A stretch of DNA of 64,000 nucleotides from Telmatactis stephensoni. Lineage: Eukaryota > Cnidaria > Anthozoa > Actiniaria > Isophelliidae. The notes below the pieces were generated by a model, which saw only the letters and a program-made list of their open reading frames with translations, was not told the DNA's origin and ran no database searches. The position numbers and the translations under genes were made by a program. The stretch covers positions 1 through 64,000 of the forward strand of contig JALIZF010001484.1 in the NCBI GenBank assembly GCA_029948255.1, given 5' to 3'. Each line of letters begins with the position of its first letter. Positions within the stretch are counted from its first letter, which is position 1. Below, piece after piece: positions 58,686-64,000 of this stretch.

Positions 58686-58700
58686 GTGACTCAGACAAAC
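58686..58700 (+). promoter_or_regulatory. AP-1-like motif in the left end of the ISL2EU-type element
   Basis: GTGACTCAGACAAAC contains TGACTCA, the AP-1/TRE consensus. It lies 44 bp before the YqaJ-protein ATG and is mirrored at 63953-63967, about 106 bp before the transposase ATG. Confidence 0.45.
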
Positions 58701-58743
58701 ATTGCTACACGTGCATACATTCTCTTATACAATCACTGTAATA

Positions 58744-61638
58744 ATGGACTCTATTTCTAGTACTTCGGCTCGTCATTTAACAATTCTTACTGAAGATGAC
58801 GGTGTCCCAGGTTCTCGATTCGATAAAGAGCCAGATAGTTATACAGTTGATCAGATAAAACGCTGGTTAAAATGTAGAGGCCTTAAGCAAAGCGGCAAAC
58901 GAAGTGAACTTGTCAAGCGAGTTCAAGACTGCATGAGCGCTGGAAAGCACCGAATACTGGATGTAAGCATTGACGACGGAAAGTGGTTTGCTGCCAAAGT
59001 ACTGAAGGAGAGCCAAGAAGCCAACAATGTTCAACAAACTGATAAGTACAACGTCCAGAATATCCCGAACGTTCCATCGGTTGGCTGGAACTCTTTTCAG
59101 TCGCAAGACATACCGGCGATGTTCAACTATGGCCACATATACTATTATGCCTTGGAATCAATAAAAGTGATTGAAGACATGAATGAAGAAGAAGAAGATA
59201 ATGATACTGGTCTTGGCCACATGACAGACAAACCACTAAAAAATGCCAGAAAGTATGTAGACTCGAACTTCGTCCATGACATTATGGACACGAGAACAGA
59301 GGAACACTATTTTGCAAGAGCACATGTATGGCCGTCTATGAGGAGCGATCTCCCTCATAATGTCCTTATTATCTTATCAAACACCAGTGGAGCTGTAATA
59401 CATGGGTCTTGTGAGCCTTGTAAGGTTTCGGCTTTAGGCCGCTGCAGTCATGTCGTGGCGTTGCTGTTGTACATCCATGACCACGTACAAGAGAATGGTC
59501 CCACAGTAACGGTGCCTTGTACAAGCAAACCATGTACGTGGAACAAGGGGAAAAAGAGGAACAAAAATCCACAGAGATTATCATCGACAAACTATTCTTC
59601 AAAGGTTAAAAAAAGTTCGAAAGTTGATGTGATAGATTTTGACCCTAGACCCAAAAATAGGAGACATGTAAGCAAAGAACACCTTAATGCCTTTATACAT
59701 GATTTAAACACTATCTCTTCAAAAAATGAAAACGGCGATGTTTCTATGTGGGAAACTATAGTCGAAACTTCGTATGACGATTTTAGCCTCGATATTGAGA
59801 ATGAAAACACTCTTAAAGAGAAAATAAAAATGTTAGAGGAAAATCTTACGCCACCGGAAATCCAGGAAATGCCAGGCACCCTAAATCAAAGTGAGTCTGA
59901 TGAATGGTTTAGGCAAAGGTTTTGGAGGCTAACTGCATCTGACTGCCTTACTGCATGTCGAATTGGCAAACTAGTAAGCAGTGGAGATAGAGATGTCCAA
60001 ATTCGTAGTTATAAATTCATTTATTTACACGTTTGGAAAATGGAACCTCATGTCACTATGCCATTCATGACTTATGGGCTTGAAAGTGAACCAAAAGCTT
60101 TAAAAAAATACCAAGAACAGACTCAAAATAAAGTATCCCCTACTGGGTTTTGGGTCAACCCTAACTTCCCTTCTCTTGGATGTTCACCTGATGGACTTGT
60201 TAATGATGATGGGCTCCTAGAAATTAAAAGCCTGAAGATATTTAAAAATAATTCAATAGAAGATGTCACCTCAGGGAAAGTATCCATCCCGAAAGATGTT
60301 CTTAGTAGGCAGTGCTTTACAATCAAAGATGGGAAGTGCTGTCTAAAAACTTCCCACTCTTACTACTACCAGATACAAATGCAGCTACTTATAACAGAAC
60401 GAAAATTCTGTGACTTTGTTTTGTATGCAGAACAAGGGCCAGTTTCAGTAGAAAGAATATATCCGGATTTAAATGTTTTAAAGGAAATTTCATCAAATCT
60501 AACTACATTCTGGAAAAGAGTGATTGCACCTGAGTTCTTTGAAATGCGTGTACCCAGACGCCTTAATCCATTTATCTTGTCAGATGACAAGCAATGTTAT
60601 AGTGATGGGGATACCCTGGGAGACATTGCTGGCATAGACAATGACTCAGATGAACATCCTGGTACAGAAAAACATTACACTGACGATGAACTGTGTATTG
60701 CAGATCTGTTGGCTAACTCTTTACAAAGTCTTCAACCTGGTTTCACCAATTTAGTTACAATTCCCTGGGGAGGCAACCTCACTAATGGAGTGCAACTATT
60801 GAACACCTGCCCTGTTGACAACTGGTTAATGATTTTTCAAGTTTTGGTAAAATCTAACAGAATTGACTTAATTGATCTTCCAGAAACTGGGCAAATAATT
60901 TCTAATGCTCTTCAACTCATTGAACGTGGACAGTTTGGGGAAGCGAAGTTAGCTATACCTGTTATACCACCTCAAATTCAGGCAAATTGTGTTAATTTCT
61001 ATGGCAATGAGGATGATTACTTTATCAAACTTCTGAGACCTTATCTGTGTACTGTAGTTACTACTGAATGCAGATTAAATACCTGTCCTTGTCCTACACA
61101 CACTTACTCCTGCTACACCACTAATCTAGGCTACCCTTTTCAACATCCAAGTGGCAATGTTTTTTTAGAATCACTTAATTCATGGCTCTATCCTGATGTT
61201 TCCCAATGCCATAGAAAATTTAACTCTAAGCCATTAAACCATATTGCTTACACTGAGGATGTGACATTGGACGATCAAGGAAATCCACACAAATCATGGC
61301 ACTGCACAGGCTACAGGGAATGTGTTAATGGTGGACGAATAATTCTTAACCCAAAGAATATTTTCATTTTTTCTGTAGACTTGTTAAGCAGAACTGGGAT
61401 CTTAACACTTTCACAAGTTCCTCAGTCCATAGTGCTTCAAGGCAAGCTATTTAACTTATTTGGTGCTACCTTGTGGAATGGAGGTCACTATATTGGAATG
61501 TTTAAATTCCATAATGGTTGGATTTTATATGATGGTTTGAAAGAGCATCGATGCAGGAACACTGGAATTAGTTTCTCTCAGACAATGTTTAATGAACCAC
61601 AAGGTTACCTTTTGAGTTATCTTGTGTTTTGTGTTTGA
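58744..61638 (+). CDS. SAP-SWIM-YqaJ nuclease protein with C-terminal cysteine-protease-like region (964 aa)
   Basis: Intact single exon. The ATG at 58744 (context ATAATGG) is preferred over an in-frame ATG at 58702. Domains: SAP (about 32-61, SYTVDQIKRWLKCRGLKQSG), a SWIM zinc finger (about 221-240, CEPC..GRCSH), then a lambda-exonuclease/YqaJ PD-(D/E)XK domain (about 384-562). The nuclease shows RLTASD, the Glu in YGLESEP, Asp in CSPDGLV, E-x-K in LLEIKSL and YYYQIQMQL. The last 280 residues contain LLNTCPVDNWLMIF (~687) and WNGGHYIGMFKF..GWILYDG (~913), a Cys...His...Asp pattern like ubiquitin-protease-type cysteine peptidases. YqaJ proteins are the known second product of ISL2EU elements and probably process DNA ends. 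The gene converges on the transposase at 62282. Confidence 0.85.
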   Translation: MDSISSTSARHLTILTEDDGVPGSRFDKEPDSYTVDQIKRWLKCRGLKQSGKRSELVKRVQDCMSAGKHRILDVSIDDGKWFAAKVLKESQEANNVQQTDKYNVQNIPNVPSVGWNSFQSQDIPAMFNYGHIYYYALESIKVIEDMNEEEEDNDTGLGHMTDKPLKNARKYVDSNFVHDIMDTRTEEHYFARAHVWPSMRSDLPHNVLIILSNTSGAVIHGSCEPCKVSALGRCSHVVALLLYIHDHVQENGPTVTVPCTSKPCTWNKGKKRNKNPQRLSSTNYSSKVKKSSKVDVIDFDPRPKNRRHVSKEHLNAFIHDLNTISSKNENGDVSMWETIVETSYDDFSLDIENENTLKEKIKMLEENLTPPEIQEMPGTLNQSESDEWFRQRFWRLTASDCLTACRIGKLVSSGDRDVQIRSYKFIYLHVWKMEPHVTMPFMTYGLESEPKALKKYQEQTQNKVSPTGFWVNPNFPSLGCSPDGLVNDDGLLEIKSLKIFKNNSIEDVTSGKVSIPKDVLSRQCFTIKDGKCCLKTSHSYYYQIQMQLLITERKFCDFVLYAEQGPVSVERIYPDLNVLKEISSNLTTFWKRVIAPEFFEMRVPRRLNPFILSDDKQCYSDGDTLGDIAGIDNDSDEHPGTEKHYTDDELCIADLLANSLQSLQPGFTNLVTIPWGGNLTNGVQLLNTCPVDNWLMIFQVLVKSNRIDLIDLPETGQIISNALQLIERGQFGEAKLAIPVIPPQIQANCVNFYGNEDDYFIKLLRPYLCTVVTTECRLNTCPCPTHTYSCYTTNLGYPFQHPSGNVFLESLNSWLYPDVSQCHRKFNSKPLNHIAYTEDVTLDDQGNPHKSWHCTGYRECVNGGRIILNPKNIFIFSVDLLSRTGILTLSQVPQSIVLQGKLFNLFGATLWNGGHYIGMFKFHNGWILYDGLKEHRCRNTGISFSQTMFNEPQGYLLSYLVFCV

Positions 61639-61646
61639 GACCTGTG

Positions 61647-61907
61647 AGGGAGCATTCATTTTTTAGAAGGTGGGTGTGTGTGTGTGGGTGGGGGGGGGGG
61701 GTGGGGGTTTGCAATAAAAATTATATTGCAAAAAGGGGTGGTACACAACATTTTCTCACAGCCACCTAGAGGGGGCTTATATATTTTTAAGTTGATAACA
61801 AAGGGGGTCATTGTGATGTTTACCTTATAAACATGGGGGCTAATAGTTTTTGGACATTTGATTCCTGCAATTCCCCCCCCCCCCCCTCTAAAAAATGAAT
61901 GCTCCCT
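61647..61907. mobile_element. 261-bp MITE between the two ISL2EU genes
   Basis: AGGGAGCATTCATTTTTTAG at 61647 is mirrored exactly by CTAAAAAATGAATGCTCCCT ending at 61907. Inside are a TG/G-rich run at the left and a C-run at the right that also mirror one another. It begins only 9 bp after the YqaJ stop codon. Confidence 0.85.
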
Positions 61908-62281
61908 GAACATATTAAAGTGTACTAATATTTAGTCTTTGTAAAATAAAAATAATATGGGTACAAAATAGAGCACATTTACATGGTGGCATTTAGTACC
62001 GAAGTAATATAATATACAAAACTTAGATGAATGTAAACATTTACAAATGTATATGTCTTAAAAATAAATATAATGAACATTTGTCTTGGAACATGGGCCA
62101 TTGTCACAGTAAATATGCATGCAGATCACATGCCTATGTCTAAATATTGTACAAATGCAGCGATTTAATATACATTATAAAATATATTATCTTTGATGTA
62201 ATATACGTTTTATTTTTATTATATGAGTGGATGACAGGTTCAATAGACTAAGTCATCATATAATTAAATGAATATTTACAT
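61908..62281. other. 3' flanks of the convergent ISL2EU genes
   Basis: AT-rich sequence with AAATAAATATAATG near 62060. No further gene. Confidence 0.4.
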
Positions 62282-63847
62282 TTATTTACAGAGAGTAGTT
62301 TGAAAGTTAACAAGTCCACAAGCAACAACCACCATCTGAGTTGCTAATGGAGAAAGCGAAAGTGGAATTTTTTTCCCAATGAGATGGAATTGCTTTAATC
62401 GTTCATTAAATCGCTCAACGTGAATCCTTGCCTTAGCAATCTTTCGCGTTTCAAGTTCTTCTGCTGCGCTAAGATTTGTTCTTCCCTTCAAAAAGGCAGG
62501 TATCTTTAGGTGGGCTCTTAAGGGATTCAATAGCTCTTGCACTGTAAAGCCACGATCTGCCAGAATTATGTCGTCTGGATTAATGTGCTTTAAAATTCCA
62601 CAATCTTTGAATAGTTCAACATCACCAATATCGCCCTCGTATAAATCAGACACAAAGCAAGCACTTCCATTGGGACTTACAGCAATAAGACATTTAAATG
62701 TGTTAGTGTGCTTGTAAGAAGAGTAAGTATTCCCTTGTCTTTCAAAGTTTCTTGATGTCTGTACACTGAATTCAGTGCAATCCACTGTACAGCGAATGTT
62801 TTTCATGTTCTTGAACACCTTTGGAAGGTGTCGCCTTAAAACATCTCTCGAAGGGAACATAACAAACTCCATGTCTCTTAAAATTTTGTAAATGAGTTGA
62901 ATAAACGTTGTGAATATCTTTCGAATGGTAGTTTGTTCAATAGTCCTCTGTGGTGTGCTTAACAAAATTGCCATTGTTTGTACGGTAAATCCTCTTCTTA
63001 GTCGCACCAGTGTAATGAACAGTTGTTCTCTATAAGAAATCTTTGATTCTGGACCAGAATTACTTTTTGAGGAACCGCTAGACTCCTTTGCGTTCCAGTA
63101 TACTATTTCATTAAGCGGACAAACATTATTAAGAAACTTGTATAGTACTTCGAACTGCTCTGTATTTAGTCCAGTGAAATGCTTCATATTTTCGGGACTT
63201 TTAGCTATGCATTCAAATGACAGAGTTGAAAGGATTTTTGATGAGTTGTTCTTCATTGTGTTAATTTCATTTCGTAAAAGCATCGTCTCCACTTTGGATG
63301 AAAGCAAGTACTTTGTGTACTCTGTTTGTAATTCCTTGTTTGAAACTGCACGACCAGTACTACTACTAATATATTCAACAGACTCAGGTTCTTGACTGTC
63401 AGCATAATTTTCAAATACAGCTGAGTCAAATCTATCCCCGGAATCTACATCCTTAGTACTTGAATTGGAGTCAACTTTACATTTCTTTGCGGGCGAACTC
63501 CATCTCGATTTTGGCGCCTTTCTCTTCGGAGCAGTCGCCTTCTCGTATTCTTTAGGATTAAAGCTTGCTTTTAATGGGTCGGGATGTTCTGCTGTAGGAC
63601 CTTTCTCTCCAACCCAGTGGAGGGCACAAATGTAGGTATTTCGTGTTATTTTAGATACATCAAACGCCTTTCTTGAACAAGCATTTATCCAGCGTTTACA
63701 TTTTTCGAGACCTTGTGCCGGCTTCGGGAACGGAATGAATACCTTTTGCCCAGCCGCCTCCATTTCTTTTAACGATTTTGGCCATCTTTCGGGATATCTT
63801 GAATCGCTGTTGCACTTACCCCAACAGCAATGTTTTGTACTGACCAT
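62282..63847 (-). CDS. THAP-domain DDE_Tnp_4 transposase, ISL2EU type (521 aa)
   Basis: Intact single exon. The ATG at 63847 is chosen because the THAP zinc finger begins there (MVSTKHCCWGKCNSDSRYP). An in-frame ATG at 63907 adds 20 unlikely residues. THAP (1-90) shows C-x-GKC, the invariant P and W (FPKPAQ, CKRWINAC), YICALHW and a PDPLKASF end. A basic linker (KRKAPKSRWSSPAKKCK) and a helical region follow. The catalytic domain has VDCTEFSV (~353, first Asp), DDIILADRGF (~427, second Asp) and HVERFNERLKQF (~475, Glu), as in Harbinger/IS5-like DDE_Tnp_4 enzymes. It cuts and pastes the element. With both genes intact, this is the best candidate for an active or recently active transposon here. 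Confidence 0.9.
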   Translation of the reverse strand: MVSTKHCCWGKCNSDSRYPERWPKSLKEMEAAGQKVFIPFPKPAQGLEKCKRWINACSRKAFDVSKITRNTYICALHWVGEKGPTAEHPDPLKASFNPKEYEKATAPKRKAPKSRWSSPAKKCKVDSNSSTKDVDSGDRFDSAVFENYADSQEPESVEYISSSTGRAVSNKELQTEYTKYLLSSKVETMLLRNEINTMKNNSSKILSTLSFECIAKSPENMKHFTGLNTEQFEVLYKFLNNVCPLNEIVYWNAKESSGSSKSNSGPESKISYREQLFITLVRLRRGFTVQTMAILLSTPQRTIEQTTIRKIFTTFIQLIYKILRDMEFVMFPSRDVLRRHLPKVFKNMKNIRCTVDCTEFSVQTSRNFERQGNTYSSYKHTNTFKCLIAVSPNGSACFVSDLYEGDIGDVELFKDCGILKHINPDDIILADRGFTVQELLNPLRAHLKIPAFLKGRTNLSAAEELETRKIAKARIHVERFNERLKQFHLIGKKIPLSLSPLATQMVVVACGLVNFQTTLCK

Positions 63848-63952
63848 CTTGACAATTTTTTCGATAATTTGAGCGTAGTTCGTCAGTAAAAGAGAAAAAT
63901 ATAGCAACAGCAGATACTTATCCAGGTTAATCTCTACTCAAATGATCGAGTT

Positions 63953-63967
63953 GTTTGTCTGAGTCAC
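63953..63967 (-). promoter_or_regulatory. AP-1-like motif in the right end of the ISL2EU-type element
   Basis: GTTTGTCTGAGTCAC is the inverse of 58686-58700 and lies upstream of the transposase start. Confidence 0.45.
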
Positions 63968-64000
63968 AGCAGGAAGCGGAAGTCATGTGAGTTATAAATA

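Larger units (their letters stand above)
58624..63967. mobile_element. ISL2EU-type two-gene transposon
   Basis: A YqaJ-nuclease gene (plus) and a THAP-DDE transposase gene (minus) converge, the gene pair known from ISL2EU (IS4EU-type) elements. Upstream of each start lies the same 15-bp motif in inverse, GTGACTCAGACAAAC, at 58686-58700 and 63953-63967. The exact outer ends are not visible: the right end may lie beyond the window. Confidence 0.75.

Noticed and set aside
1..64000. Bacterial or organellar contamination
   Set aside because: Spliced genes, CCAAT/TATA promoters and eukaryotic transposon families occur throughout.

Overview
This is eukaryotic nuclear DNA. It is AT-rich, has GT-AG introns, vertebrate-style CCAAT and TATA promoters, and is packed with DNA transposons and miniature elements. 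The mix (CACTA/EnSpm, Helentron, ISL2EU, a Tc1/mariner relative, Cryptons, Ty3/gypsy and many short hairpin elements) suits a marine invertebrate, most likely an anthozoan cnidarian such as a coral or sea anemone. That assignment is inference; no lineage marker gene is present. I recognised no housekeeping gene, rRNA, tRNA gene or CRISPR array. Almost every gene I can support looks transposon-derived.

Layout. (1) 1-2.0 kb: a decayed Crypton-type tyrosine recombinase and a hairpin element. (2) 2.0-14.9 kb: a candidate complete CACTA/EnSpm element with perfect 31-bp terminal inverted repeats at 2016-2046 and 14880-14910. Inside each end is a tandem array (105-bp monomers left, 78-bp monomers right). 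Between them are two head-to-head genes sharing a CCAAT/E2F promoter: an 8-exon transposase with two frameshifts (minus) and an intact 6-exon, 407-residue SAM-domain protein (plus). (3) 14.9-17.6 kb: the helicase plus endonuclease part of a Helentron, cut at the CACTA end. (4) 18-22.5 kb: a cluster of 10-bp palindromes and a 3-exon RPA-like OB-fold/zinc-ribbon gene.

(5) 24.2-39.8 kb: exons of a second, dead TNP2-like transposase, split by nested insertions. These are a minisatellite pair, a 1.4-kb repeat carrying a tRNA-like SINE, a 2.7-kb TA-flanked mariner-type element encoding a DD38E transposase and an intact PB1-domain protein, and a region with a tyrosine recombinase (C2H2 finger, recombinase, SANT) tail-to-tail with an SF3 helicase pseudogene. 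(6) 40.2-41.4 kb: Ty3/gypsy pol remnants. (7) 41.8-50.8 kb: a 9-kb element with 400-bp inverted repeats, an intact 5-exon 828-residue transposase-like gene and an inward-facing 210-residue ORF. (8) 52-58.6 kb: an inverted second copy of the 1.4-kb repeat, several non-autonomous elements and two small spliced genes. (9) 58.6-64.0 kb: an ISL2EU-type pair, a SAP/SWIM/YqaJ-nuclease protein with a C-terminal cysteine-protease-like region, convergent with a THAP-DDE transposase.

A theme runs through the window: four different DNA elements pair a transposase with a second protein. In three of them the genes face inward from the terminal repeats. In the CACTA element they diverge from a central promoter. 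The strongest candidates for undescribed biology are the SAM-domain partner of the CACTA transposase, the PB1-domain partner of the mariner-type transposase, the tyrosine-recombinase/SF3-helicase pair, and the two-gene 9-kb element.
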